Positions 9,570 through 20,110 of a stretch of 64,000 bases of DNA are shown one piece after another. This DNA comes from Lactifluus volemus (taxonomy: Eukaryota; Basidiomycota; Agaricomycetes; Russulales; Russulaceae). Below the pieces are notes generated by a model. That model searched no databases, had not been told where the DNA came from, and worked only from the letters and a program-made list of their open reading frames with translations. The stretch spans positions 1 to 64,000 of the forward strand of contig WTXI01000192.1 of NCBI GenBank assembly GCA_022376515.1, in the 5' to 3' direction. Position 1 is the first letter of the stretch. The number at the start of each line of letters is the position of its first letter. A program made the position numbers and the translations under genes.

Positions 9570-11536
9570 AAATCCGGAGTCGCAGATTTGACTTGTTCAG
9601 AGATCATTTCGTTCATAATGTGGTCCTTGTCTTCGTCTGACAGGGCCCAGAGTCCCTTCTTCAGAGCTTCCCGATCGGTAACTTTGTCTTCTTGTTCCTC
9701 CTCCTCGATGACTCTGGCTGTGGTGCGCTGAGGAGGGGTTTTCACGTTGCTTTGGAACTTTTTCTTCTTGCTTGGGCATTGTCGACTCATGTGTCCTTGC
9801 TGCTGGCAGTTGAAACAGCGTCCCTCTGCCATAAACTTCTTCTTTTCCTCTGGGGAGAGGGGAGTAGTGCGAATGGCATCTACATCCATGGCATCTGAAT
9901 GTGGCTGCCTTGGCCTCGACTGCGGTTGGTTTCTCCCAAGGGCCATGGCCCATTGGACGCGTCTCTGTGCTGGGGTGCGTGCACGAGGTGACATATCATC
10001 CACTGCAATTTTGGCTTCCAGCCACTTCCCATGGAAGGTGAGGGCTGCGTTTTGCCATGCCGCAAGGGTTCGAGGAAGGGCATCTGTCCGCTCAATGATA
10101 TTTCGATGGAGGGCTTTGTTCAACCCTGAGCGGAACTGCCAAAGGGTCCCTGGGTCATCAGCCCCCCATTGGGCCAGCTCCCGCAGGTTGTTGAACTTGT
10201 TTATGTAGGTTCCCAAGTCGTTCCCCTGCATCTTTAGGTCCAGCATTTGTCCCAGAGCAGCCTCCCGTTCTGTCACATCTCGATATTGACGGACGAACGC
10301 GGCATTGAAATTCTCCCAGACCAGATCTGAGTCTGGGTCAACACCATCAGGATCTGTTGGATCGCGTCGAAATGCCCTGACCCCTCTGCTGATGGCAGCA
10401 AATTGTGCATGCACCCATTGGTCAACATCTGGTCCCACCATGAGACCCATCGCAGTAAGGCAGCGAAGGTAGGGGTTTGCCATGGTCTCATGGTTGTGGT
10501 TGAGTTCCCAATAGATGTTGAACGCCTGAATGAAGCGTTGGAGGTCGTTTCTTGCCCCAGTAAAGATGCGAGGGGGTAAACCTCTCAGACCTGCATGGCC
10601 CTGAGGTTGTTGAGGTTGCTGGGCGGCGGCTTGAGCTGCTCCTCCGCCCCCACCTCCACCTCCTCCGCCTCCACCTCCGCCTCCACCTCCACCTCCGCCT
10701 CCACCACCTCCCGAGTGTGCCCCACTCGAAGGTCCTCCTCCAGATGGTCCAGAGGAGCTGGCTCCGACCGGGACAAGGGCTGTGAGGGCTTGGGTGGCCC
10801 TCGCATATGCCACTCTGTCCACTGGTCCAATGAGCGAGGGGTGTGGTGCGATGGGTGGAACAGGGATGTTCACAAATGCGGGGGCATCAATTAGCATCCC
10901 TGACTCTGGATCGCTGACCAGGGATACACTCGATATGGATTGATCCATTGGTAGCTGAATTGTTGGTATTTGTAACGGTGGTGATGACACTTGGGGAGCA
11001 GGTGCGTGAAGAAGTTGTTGAAGACTTTGTGTGGACGCTTGCAGCGGGGGTTGTAGCGGTTGAATAATTGGTTCTAGCACTTGTTCTGGTTGCTGATATC
11101 GAAATCTAGACCCCGCCGATGACGCGCTGCGATTAGAGCCGGTAGGCGAAGGTACTGGTGAGGGTACTGGTGTCAATGTGTGTGTCGCGTGGTCTGGGTG
11201 TTGCGGATCGCTTGGTATGTACCAGCCTAATCCCAACACTTGTCTTACAAGTTCTGGTATGATGTTCTCTCGTTTAGAAGCGTATACTTCTTTGTCTGGG
11301 GCCCACGCAATAGAATACCACTGGTTGTTGATAAATTCAACAGTCTGTGACGCTTCATCAGGAGCGTTGATTCGATAAGAGTTCTTCTTGGGGTTCTCAG
11401 GGTCGTTGTGCCAATATGCACTTCCAACTATATGCGGGGCGAGGTCTGGGGCGGTGCGAGTGGTGACGAGGGTCCAATACCCTGGCTGTTCGGTCCAACC
11501 AACTGTTATCGACGCCGTTCTGTCTGTTTCTGGCAC
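9566..11536 (-). CDS. gag: Element 1 gag polyprotein
   Basis: The structural capsid protein of the element. The frame is open for about 656 codons. No ATG is visible near its upstream edge (the open edge reads GTG after a TAA), so the true start is uncertain. The N-terminal third has EFINNQWYSIAWAP, shared as EFINNRWYNIYW with element 2. The middle has Pro/Gln-rich sequence and a run of more than 20 Gly. A retrotransposon gag domain follows (LKMQGNDLGTYINKFNNL region), then a single CCHC knuckle CFNCQQQGHMSRQC near the C-terminus, and an acidic tail. It ends in TTTTTGA, where pol overlaps in the -1 frame. Confidence 0.88.
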   Translation of the reverse strand: MPETDRTASITVGWTEQPGYWTLVTTRTAPDLAPHIVGSAYWHNDPENPKKNSYRINAPDEASQTVEFINNQWYSIAWAPDKEVYASKRENIIPELVRQVLGLGWYIPSDPQHPDHATHTLTPVPSPVPSPTGSNRSASSAGSRFRYQQPEQVLEPIIQPLQPPLQASTQSLQQLLHAPAPQVSSPPLQIPTIQLPMDQSISSVSLVSDPESGMLIDAPAFVNIPVPPIAPHPSLIGPVDRVAYARATQALTALVPVGASSSGPSGGGPSSGAHSGGGGGGGGGGGGGGGGGGGGGGGGAAQAAAQQPQQPQGHAGLRGLPPRIFTGARNDLQRFIQAFNIYWELNHNHETMANPYLRCLTAMGLMVGPDVDQWVHAQFAAISRGVRAFRRDPTDPDGVDPDSDLVWENFNAAFVRQYRDVTEREAALGQMLDLKMQGNDLGTYINKFNNLRELAQWGADDPGTLWQFRSGLNKALHRNIIERTDALPRTLAAWQNAALTFHGKWLEAKIAVDDMSPRARTPAQRRVQWAMALGRNQPQSRPRQPHSDAMDVDAIRTTPLSPEEKKKFMAEGRCFNCQQQGHMSRQCPSKKKKFQSNVKTPPQRTTARVIEEEEQEDKVTDREALKKGLWALSDEDKDHIMNEMISEQVKSATPDF

Positions 11537-11574
11537 ACACTCCTTCCTAGACTCTTAGGAGGAGTGGGGAAGGG

Positions 11575-11585
11575 AGCTTCAGCTT
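11575..11585 (-). other. Predicted self-priming site of element 1
   Basis: One base inside the 5' LTR the minus strand reads AAGCTGAAGCT. This is the exact reverse complement of AGCTTCAGCTT in the LTR at 12,107-12,097, about 32 nt downstream of the TATA-like box, i.e. at the expected 5' end of the mRNA. No 3'-tRNA complement beginning TGG is present. Tf1/sushi elements are known to prime reverse transcription from the first 11 nt of their own transcript, and the length and position match. Confidence 0.75.
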
Positions 11586-11586
11586 A

Positions 11587-12460
11587 TGTCACGGTTCACA
11601 GGGACCGTGGCTCGAAGTGAGCTTCAGTAATCGATTAAAGAACGCGCAGGCAAGTTCCTGTGAAGGATAGACTTGACTGTGTGAACTCTTGGTTCTGTAT
11701 CGCGTGAGACGGGTGGTACGGGCCGGCGCACGCGATGGTCGGAGTTACTGTTCCCAAAGAGGATAGACGGTGGCAGATGGACGAAGGACGATCTGTAAGT
11801 TCAACCGCAATGCGGGCGCGAGTGTAATTGGAATGCAAGGGGTGCTCGCCTTCCAAGGACACTCATGGGAGGTTGAACTAAGGTTCTAGGACGGACGCGG
11901 GGTGAGAAGTGGGGACTACTTCTCACAACGCGTTCGTATTAGGGTTCAGGCGTCTGGGAACTGGTTTCACAGAAATGGAACAAGTTCACAGATGTCTGAT
12001 TGTGGCGCGAAGTACCTAGATCAAGGTACGAAGAGAGGATTCACAAGAAGAGAGGGAGATTGAGTGTCAGGCGAACAACTGCTGTGATTCTCGACGAAGC
12101 TGAAGCTGGGGCTTTAGCTCGTCCATAGGGCCCTATTTATGCGTACAGAGGGCCAGCCAACTATCCTACAAAGGTCACAGTAAAGTAGCGGAGTCAAGAT
12201 CATTGACTAAGGACCTGAGTCAGTTCTGATGACTCAAGAACTGACTCAGTGCGTCTGACTCAAGATCTGAGTCAAGAACGCTGACTCAAGACTTGAGTCA
12301 TGATCCCTGAGTCAAATACACGTCCAAAACGGCGATGCACAGCCCCTAGAAGTCAAACAGAGGGGGCTGGCCAAGGAAAGGGGTCCTAGGTCATAACACA
12401 AGTCGAAAAATGGACGGAAAACAGTAAGAAATGGGCCGGGCGGCCCGCATAACCGTAACA
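11587..12460 (-). repeat. Element 1, 5' LTR
   Basis: 874 bp. It matches the left LTR except for five transitions and two extra G in G-runs. It carries the same eight-site bZIP-like array (12,216-12,314), TATA-like box (12,134-12,140) and start-site primer sequence. It is followed by GGGGG, the target duplication. Confidence 0.95.
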
Positions 12461-12734
12461 GGGGGCATTGGGGCAACAACATGCACAGGAGGCGATGCAG
12501 TCGCGGTAAGGCAGCGGGGATGTGGAGACATGCAGTGCCAGATGGGGAGCAGTGGCAACAGCAGAGGCTATGACAGAGACGGCGACAGAGGGGACAGAGC
12601 AAGGGACAGGAGGACGCAGCAGAGGCATGAAAATCAACATCGTGCCAACAAGAACAAACAACACATGCACGTGGCATGGTAATTGCATAAGATTTGTAAT
12701 ACTTTCCTTTTAAGGAAATGTAAGAGTGGGGGAG
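12461..12734 (-). pseudogene. Proline-rich/G-rich unit copy 1, 5' part
   Basis: This continues the unit cut by element 1. On the minus strand the segment near 12,640-12,690 reads a hydrophobic, signal-like stretch with TMLIFMPLL. Copy 2 has TMLIFVPLV in the same place (about 22,970-23,000). Together with the 3547-4232 part, the two halves form one diverged copy of the unit seen intact at 22,243-23,026. Confidence 0.45.
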
Positions 12735-12884
12735 AGCTGGGTCAAATCTGGCTTCGCATGAGCCAGACACCTCACCAACCTGATGGCTACACGCCCCCTT
12801 CCTCCCAACCACCACGAACCACACTTGATCAGCTACCAGCAACAAACAGCCAAAGCGGATGCCCTTGACATGTGGGGTGACCGC
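12735..12884 (+). pseudogene. LINE remnant interrupted by element 2 (left piece)
   Basis: The last codons before element 2 read ALDMWGDRW when the element and its 5 bp duplication are ignored, running into WLNDNRRSQAYV at 20,631. Together with the Cys/His motif at about 20,800-20,900 this looks like the C-terminal end of a LINE ORF. There are no further domains because the copy is 5'-truncated or scrambled. Confidence 0.5.
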
Positions 12885-13399
12885 TGTTACGGAATGCAGG
12901 ACAAGTTGGACCCTATGCTTCCTAAACACGCTTACTCATCCTGATGACGTCCCTTCCACGTCGTTCTTATTGTGCTGACTGATTCTATTGTTCTGACTTC
13001 CTATTGTTCGTCTCGTTCCGTCCAGTGTTATTGTTCCGAGTCCCTATTGTTCGCATTCCCTATTGTTCTTGATCTCATGCCTATTGTCCACCCTAGTTTG
13101 GTAGAACAATTAGCATAAACTGTATAAGTAGGCCTCAGCTGGTAGCTTGTACCCCAGCTTCGGCTTTGACTCAAATCGATTTGCTTCACTCTCCAGAAAG
13201 ACAGAATTTCTCCTCTCCTCTTCCCTCTCTTCTCTTACCCTCCTATACGCCCTAGTAGGGTCATCGAAGCTTGGTGGTTGTGCTACAACACCACAGGACT
13301 CAGCGCGTCGACACTTGGAGTGTCCCTGAGCCCAGGTCTTAGGAGAGACCCGAACAACCAGAACCCTTGTTGGGACCCGGCCCTAGTCGAGCCGTAACA
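12885..13399 (+). repeat. Element 2, 5' LTR
   Basis: 515 bp with termini TGTTACGG and CCGTAACA. U3 holds the ATTGTTC array (12,987-13,110). TATAAG is at 13,123-13,128 and the predicted start is near 13,156 (AGCTTCGGCTTT). It is identical to 20,111-20,625. Confidence 0.96.
12987..13110 (+). promoter_or_regulatory. Array of ATTGTTC sites in U3
   Basis: Exact ATTGTTC occurs at 12,987, 13,003, 13,030, 13,046 and 13,062, and inverted GAACAAT at 13,104-13,110. Variants lie at about 12,968 and 13,083. ATTGTT is the core bound by HMG-box factors (Rox1/Sox type). The repeats lie directly upstream of the TATA box. The related solo LTR at 21,119-21,611 keeps several of them. Binding is inferred from the motif only. 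Confidence 0.6.
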
Positions 13400-13411
13400 A
13401 AAGCCGAAGCT
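13400..13411 (+). other. Predicted self-priming site of element 2
   Basis: AAAGCCGAAGCT directly follows the 5' LTR and is the perfect reverse complement of AGCTTCGGCTTT at 13,156-13,167. That site lies 33 nt after the TATA box, the expected 5' end of the transcript. The layout is the same as in element 1 with a different sequence, which supports Tf1-type self-priming in both. Confidence 0.78.
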
Positions 13412-13422
13412 CTCACCAGTAG

Positions 13423-15392
13423 ATGTCCATCTGGGACTATCTACAACAACCAACCTACCTGCGAATCAAAGAATTGTTGATTGACGCACACTTGAACAAA
13501 AACGAGGCAATACAGAAACAGTATAACGCCAAACGAAGATCGGAGCAAAGGTGCTGGAAAGAAGTCAGCATCTCCTGCGTACGCACCATCGGATACCTAG
13601 AAGTAATCTTGGGTGCAGGAACAGAGCTGTTCCAGTCTGAACAAGGAAACACGTTGATCCTCTACCTACCGGGGGATCATATTGCTTTTCACGCGCAAGG
13701 CTGGACAGGAATAACGACGGGTCTTTGATCGTGATCTGGGATACAAACGAAGACGACCTAGGAACTAGAGTCACTCCCAGAGAAGACGACGACCTAACCA
13801 TCGAGCAGAAAGGAAGCATCAGATTCCTGGAAGAAAGGAGACAAACGCATCAACTATACCAGAAACCAACGACCTATCACTCCTATCACGAAGAAGCAGG
13901 ATCAAGAACTAAGTACAGATCTCCCTGCGAATTCATCAATAATCGGTGGTACAACATCTATTGGTCAAGCGAAGATTACTGGACCGATCCCACGATGAAG
14001 TTCACCAAATACGACTACATCCTCAATGAACTAGCCCTCCCCCCTTCGATGCAACCATCAGAAACAAGTGAAGATGAAAGCGAGGACGAAGGTGGGGGAA
14101 CGTCCCCCCAACAGGATTCAACTGGAGAAAACTCCTCCTCAGAAAACAACCAAACCAGACAGCCCCCGCCAACACAAGAAAATGAGGAACCCAGATTGGT
14201 TACCCCAGTTACCCCCATAGACCGCGCCATGAGTGCGCTCAGCATCGCCTCGCCAACACCAATGTTTACTCGCTCGGCCACAGTGACCCAGCCAGTACAA
14301 ACCACAACCGCAGCAGGACCCAGTCAAGGGGGTGGCGGCGGTGGCGGTGGCGGTGGTGGAGGTGGCGGTGGCGGAGGAGGCGGAGGTGCAGCAGTCGCTG
14401 CAGCTGGAGCTCAACCAGTTGCTCCCCCTAGAAACGGACTAAAAGGAATACCACCCACGCCATTTAAAGGAGAAAAAGGCCTGTACGACGTCTTCAAAAC
14501 CGAATGGCGCATGTACAAAGCCATCAACCGAAACCACGATGACATGTTGATCCCCTACAATCGCGTCATGACAATGTTAGGGATGGTGAAAGGACCACTG
14601 GTATCGGCATGGGTACAAGACTACCTGGACACCATTGAGCAAGAAGTGGTCCAGCATGGGGAAAATGCAGAAATCCTGTGGACCAACTTTGAGGACGCCC
14701 TAGATGACGCCTTCAAAGATACCAATGAAGAAGACGACGCGATCACGAGGCTAGAACATCTAGAGATGAAGAAAGGAAACCTGGCCCAGTATACGGCTGA
14801 GTTCAACCGCCTCAGGAAGAAGGCAGGATGGGACGCCGACAGCAACGGCACCATCAGAATGTACAAAAGGGGGTTGGACCTAGGGCTTCTCACCAGTATG
14901 CTCAAACAAGTAGGGGCGAACCCAAACACTCTGCGAGGCTGGCAAGAGTTGGCCACCCAGCACCACGACGCTTACCAACAACTGAAGCATGAAATCAGCT
15001 TCAGGAAGGACGTGCCACGATGGGCCAGCCAGCTCATGGCCAAGAAGAAAGAGGCCCCCCCTCAGAAAGACCCCTGGGCTATGGATATCGATGTTACCAG
15101 GACCGACTCAGCAAAAACAGACGAGAAGCAAAGGCTGAGAAGGGAAGGGCGGTGTTTCTTCTGCAAAGAACAAGGCCACCTCTCCAGGGATTGTCCTAAA
15201 AAGAAAGGACAAAACGGTCCCAGACCAGCTCAGCAACCCAAGGCCAGAGCTAGCAAGAAGGAAGATGACGAAACTACACAAGTTGGCGACGACGAAGATC
15301 CCATCCAGATGCTCAGGAGCATCAGAGCCAAAATTGGAAAAGGAGCCTTCAACGGTGCCTTGGACGGACTGGTAGAAGAAGAGGATTTTTGA
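13423..15392 (+). pseudogene. gag: Element 2 gag polyprotein (one frame change)
   Basis: The first frame starts with ATG at 13,423 (MSIWDYLQQPTYL) and runs to 13,728. The main gag frame is open from before 13,725 to 15,392, so a single frame change near 13,690-13,720 joins them. The main part has EFINNRWYNIYW (shared with element 1), an acidic Ser/Pro-rich region, a run of about 20 Gly, a gag capsid domain (MKKGNLAQYTAEFNRL), and a CCHC knuckle CFFCKEQGHLSRDC. It ends EEDF-stop with the same TTTTTGA as element 1. Confidence 0.85.
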
Positions 15393-15393
15393 A
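15384..15393 (+). promoter_or_regulatory. Putative -1 frameshift site at the gag stop
   Basis: The sequence GGATTTTTGA contains the gag Asp-Phe-stop codons. pol is open in the -1 frame, overlapping the stop. Element 1 has the same ten bases (minus strand, 9566-9575) although the flanking sequence is very different. A slip of tRNA-Phe on the T run would join gag to pol. I did not identify a downstream stimulating structure. Confidence 0.5.
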
Positions 15394-18300
15394 TGGCTCG
15401 ACCCATGCAGCCTGGGTGCGAGCCCGTCTTACTCAAATATGTCGTATCTCGAGAACCAATACACTGGACGTTCCCCTATCGTTCACAAGCGCGACTAAGA
15501 CGGCTGCCGAAAAAGCACTACTCGACAGTGGTGCTACAGAAAATTTCATCGACCCAAGAATGGTGGAAAAACTAGGTCTGGGATCAATAGACCTCCGAGA
15601 GCCACGGACGGTGTTTAACGTAGATGGAACGGAAAATCAAGATGGGAAGATCACCAGCTACTGTCTCCTCAATATCCTGAAAGGACGAAAGGAAGCGGCG
15701 CAAGTCTTCTTCATCACGAACTTGGGCGAAGATCGAATTATCTTAGGATATCCTTGGTTGCGAGAGTTTGACCCACAAATCAATTGGAAGGATGGGAAGG
15801 TTCGTGGGCCACCTATCAAGCTTTCCACCACGGGGCGAAGCTGGAAGTTGAAGTGGGCAGCGCGAAGAATGAAAGTATGCAAGACAAGTTTCAGCCAACA
15901 ATGGGCACAACGGGAAGGAAAGGGACAGAGCAAGGTGGCGGTCCCAGAGCAGTTCCAGAAATATGCCAAAGTTTTCTCTGAAGAAGAGGCAAAACGCTTC
16001 CCCCCCTCGCGACCAGAAGACCTTGTCATTACACTGTTGCCGGATGCCCCAAAACCATCAACTGCAAGACGTACAAACTAACGACGGAAGAAACCAAGTC
16101 CATGCAAACATTCCTCACCGAGCAGCAGGCCAAAGGTTACATCACGAGGTCAAGGTCGGCGTGGTCCAGCCCCTTCTTCTATATCAAGAAGCAGGACGGA
16201 AAATTGAGACCAGTCTACGACTACAGAAAGGTGAACGAATGGACGATAAAGGACGTGTATCCCCTTCCCCGCATCGACACCATCTTCGACCAAATGGGGG
16301 ACGCTAAGCTCATGTCCAAATTCGACATTAGAGACGGATACTACAACATCAGAATCCACCCCGATAGCCAATGGATCACGGCGGTTAAAACGAACGAAGG
16401 TCTATTTGAAGCTAAAGTCATGCCTTTTGGACTATGCAACGCGCCGGCTGCCTTCCAACGAATGGCAGATCGCATCTTCGCTGATCTGAAGAAGAAGTAC
16501 CCTCGTTGGGTGCATTGGTATCTGGACGACTTCCTTATCGTAACCCCTGACGACCCAGAACTACATGACCAGATCACCAAGGAGTACCTAGAAATCTTGG
16601 AAAAGGAGTCGCTCTTCCTGAAGCCAGAAAAGTGTCAGTTCGCCAGGAGGAGATAGAGTTTCTGGGGTATGTCATTGATCAGGGCACCATTCGCATCGAC
16701 CCAAGCAAAAAGCATGGTCTGGCGGACTGGCCTCGACAACTGAAATCAGTGCGGGAGGTCCGCAGCACGCTTGGGGTCTTGGGCTATCAACGGCAGTTCA
16801 TTCCAGGATTTGCGAACGTGGCTAGACCCCTGACCAACCTATTAAAGAAAACAACCAAGTTCGAATGGACGGAAGAATGTACGAAGGCGGTGGACCAACT
16901 GATTAATGCAGTCACTAATGATCCGGTTCTACAAAGACCTAACTTAGCTGAGCCATTCGTGCTAGAGGTCGACGCTTCGCAATACGCTAGTGGGGCGATT
17001 CTCCATCAACCCGACAAGGATCAGAAGTTGCGACCTGTGGGCTACTACTCGCGAACATTCAACCAAGCCGAAAGAAACTACGAATCCATGATCGGGAACT
17101 ATTAGCCATGATCCGAGGGTTGGAACATTGGCGACATCTCCTGCTAAGCTCCCCACACGTCATTACAGTTGTCAGCGATCACGCGAACCTCCAGTACTAT
17201 CGGGAGGCCCACAAGATTAGTAGACGGGTAGCACGCTACATCCCAAAGATGGCGGAGTACAACATGAAGATCGTACACCGGCCTGGAAAGACTAACAAAG
17301 CTGACCCTCTGTCACGGCGACCGGGGTGTGATCAAGGGGAGAGCGATCACGAAGATGTGCTGGTCCTACCCCCGGAACTCTTTGTACGACTATTCACCGA
17401 AGAGCAGTCGCTGGAGCAGGAAGTGGAGCGGCCCAAGAACGGCACCAGCAACAGCTAGAAGAATGGACAAAACAGAAGGAGTGCGAAACACCAAACACGC
17501 TTTGGAACCAAGTGGTATCACCACGACCGGCTGGCAGTTCCAGAAGACCCCACAGTGCACCGAAGCATCCTGCAAATGTACCATGACCACAAGATGGCAG
17601 GGCACCCAGGAATCATGAGAACTTGGTCCACAATCGCCAAGGACTACTGGTGGCCCACAATGAGAACGTTCATCACCAAATACGTGCAAGGATGTGCAAC
17701 TTGCCAAAGCACCAAGAGCGGCACGACCAGACCTAAAGTCCCCTTGGTGCCATACCCCCGAAACAAAGCTACGCCCCGTATTCGACGATTGCCTTAGACC
17801 TGATCACAGACCTCCCAGAGTCACAAGGCTACGATAGCATTCTGACCATCACCGACCACGATTGTAGCAAAGCAGCATTCTTCATCCCCTGCAACAAAAC
17901 CATCGACAGCGAAGGGGTTGCGAGATGCTACGCCAAAGAGGTGTTCCCCCATTACGGCCCCCAAGCGGGTGATCTCGGATCGCGACCCGCGCTTCGCGTC
18001 AAAATGGACAAGAGAATTGTGTAGACAATTAGGAATCGACCAGAACATCAGTACGGCATACCACCCCCAGACAGATGGCCAATCGGAACGAACGAACCAA
18101 TGGCTAGAACAATACCTGCGCGTCTATGGAAATTTCCAACAGAATGACTGGGTCAGCTGGTTGCCCCTAGCCCAATTCGTACACAACTCGTGGATCAATG
18201 AAACAACGAAACAAACCCCGTTCGACTTACTCATGGGGCACACGCCCACGGTGTGGCAAACGGATAAGGAAGGGAAGATGCCAGCAGTGGAACGGCGCAA

Positions 18301-18885
18301 AGATTATCTGATGGAAAAACGTAACCAAGCGCGCCAAGCGATCCAAAGGGCGCAAGATCTCCTCCAGAAGCGGAACGTGCGGAAGAAGGGCAGACGGGCG
18401 TATGTACCTTTCAAGGAGGGGGACCAAGTTTGGCTAGATGGGAAGAATCTCAAAACGTCACACCCCTTTGCCAAATTAGCCCCAAAACGATACGGTCCCT
18501 TCCCTGTGATCCAGGTGATCAACCCGGTGGTATTCAAGCTGAAACTCCCGGATCAGTGGCGTCAGAAACGTGTCCACCCCGTCTTCCACGCGTCTCTTCT
18601 ATCCCCATATAAGGAGACGGAGGAAAATGGACAAGCCTTCACAGAGCCAGCTCCCGACGTAATAGAAGGAGAAGAAGAATACGAGGTCGAACAAGTATTG
18701 GACTCCAGGCGCAAAGGGCGTGGCAAGGGGCGCCTCGAGTACTTCCTAAAATGGGAAGGATACCCACATGCTCATAACACCTGGGAGCCAGCTGATCAAG
18801 TGCACGCGGACGATTTGGTGGAAGAGTTCCACAAACAGAACCCAACAAAAGCGAGGAAGATTATAATAAGACGAGGAAGGATGGG
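15389..18885 (+). pseudogene. pol: Element 2 pol (protease, RT, RNase H, integrase, chromodomain), frame-broken
   Basis: The protease motif LLDSGATENFID is near 15,515. Reverse transcriptase runs about 16,100-16,660 with FDIRDGYYNIRI and the catalytic YLDD at 16,519-16,530 (YLDD rather than the more usual YMDD/YVDD). RNase H spans about 16,960-17,200 with EVDASQYASGAIL. The integrase zinc finger is near 17,560-17,710 (HRSILQMYHDH, CATCQ). The catalytic region has LDLITDLP near 17,795, SDRDPRF near 17,975, and QSERTNQWLEQYLR near 18,080. The chromodomain (about 18,676-18,840) has YEVEQVLD, YFLKWEGY and TWEP. Frame changes near 16,070, 16,640, 17,095, 17,455, 17,540, 17,790 and 17,930 separate these blocks. 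Confidence 0.9.
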
Positions 18886-20074
18886 TAAAGGACAATGCAG
18901 CTTCGCTCCCTCTTTCAAGAGCCCAACGAACCCCCTTTCCTCATCCCTCATTTCCGCGAGTTCTTCCTCAAACGACAGATCCACATCACCTACTCCCATC
19001 ATAGCGAACACAAACACTACTGTCGGGAGGCCATCTGCGCTTCCCATTACTAACTCCCCTGTCACCTCGCTCCCTTACACTTGGGAGGAAATCCAATCCG
19101 CGAACATCGACCTCTCCCTTCCTCAAATCTTCCAAGCCTCCCGGGCGGACGCCGACTTCTTCGATCCCAAACGAGAACATCGCACTTCCCCGGGCTCCTT
19201 TATTGTTGATTATCGTCAAGTCCGTCTCGTGTGCTTGGGGATCCCCATGATTGGCCAGTGGGGCGCGAAAACAACTACGAGTGGCCTTACAATCCCTATA
19301 AGTACTACGAGGATACCCGACAGTGTCTTCACTGCCTTTTCGACTTCAAGTGGAGAAGAGACCACCCCGGAGCTCAGAGACGCACCCGCATCTTCACTGA
19401 CGGCCGTAGCACCATGGTTGCCCAAAGGCTGGGTGACTTCGCTAGACCAGAGACCCCTGAAGAAGAATGGTTTGAAGAAGATGACGAAGGCAAGTTGCAG
19501 ATCAACCTCCTTCGTGCTCCCACACCCCCGCTGTCGTGGCGGCGCAGACAGACGGTTGGCTCCCGGATCCGCCCCCTCAGACCCGCAATGTCGGCACCCA
19601 GACGACCCCAGTTAGCACGCAGGACGAAGCCATTCAAGCGTTCCCCACCTATGGGACCACCGAGTACTGGCTCGACCAGAGGGACGGTAATCCAGGGGTC
19701 CTCAGCAGAGAGATCGGGATATGGAACCACGAGCGCGCCTTACTCTTCACCCACACGGACTTGATCGCCTGGGACTCGATTCCGGAGGTCTTCAGAGATT
19801 CGATTTTCCAAATGACTCTACGCCGCGTAGAGAACTGAAGCACTGCCGTTTTCATGACAGAATGATGACCCACAACAGCGACGGGTGCCCCTTCCCCCAC
19901 TTCTCGTGTATGCCAGGGCTTGGGGTATGCCGTGTTCCCGAGGACCACACATGGCACGGCGGTGGGTGTCTTCTGGATGGCACAGCCGAGGAAATCAGGA
20001 GGAAGCGCAAACAGATGGAAGTACTGGACGCTTGTGTCGCCGGTCCGTCCCAGTCACGACGTAAAACTGACTAA
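18886..20074 (+). pseudogene. Element 2 ORF3, Cys/His-rich accessory protein (frame changes)
   Basis: About 1.2 kb of coding-like sequence follows the chromodomain. The last frame of pol reads on without a stop to 19,615. The coherent ORF3 reading moves through that frame (YTWEEIQSANIDLSL), then the frame starting near 19,231 (WPYNPYKYYEDTRQC), then the frame from about 19,536 (WLDQRDGNPGVLSREIG), and ends in the frame closing at 20,074. The C-terminus carries HCRFHDRMMTHNSDGC, a P-H-x2-C step and CRVPEDHTWHGGGC, matching the ORF3 end of element 1 in order and spacing. Boundaries and the number of frame changes are approximate. Confidence 0.5.
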
Positions 20075-20095
20075 GGTGGCAGGTGGGACTGCCTT

Positions 20096-20110
20096 CTAGA
20101 GAGGGGGTAT
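20096..20110 (+). other. Polypurine tract of element 2
   Basis: AGAGAGGGGGTAT lies directly before the 3' LTR and is the expected plus-strand primer. It closely resembles the tract of element 1. Confidence 0.75.

Larger units (their letters stand above)
4233..12460 (-). mobile_element. Ty3/gypsy chromovirus-type LTR retrotransposon, element 1
   Basis: This is a full-length 8.2 kb element with LTRs of 872 and 874 bp, TGTCACGG and CCGTAACA termini, and a perfect 5 bp target duplication GGGGG (4228-4232 and 12,461-12,465). The order on the minus strand is LTR, primer site, gag, protease, reverse transcriptase, RNase H, integrase, chromodomain, ORF3, polypurine tract, LTR. This is Ty3/gypsy order with a chromodomain. 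The two LTRs differ by five transitions and two G-run indels, so insertion is recent. The pol frame is broken at several places. Confidence 0.93.
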
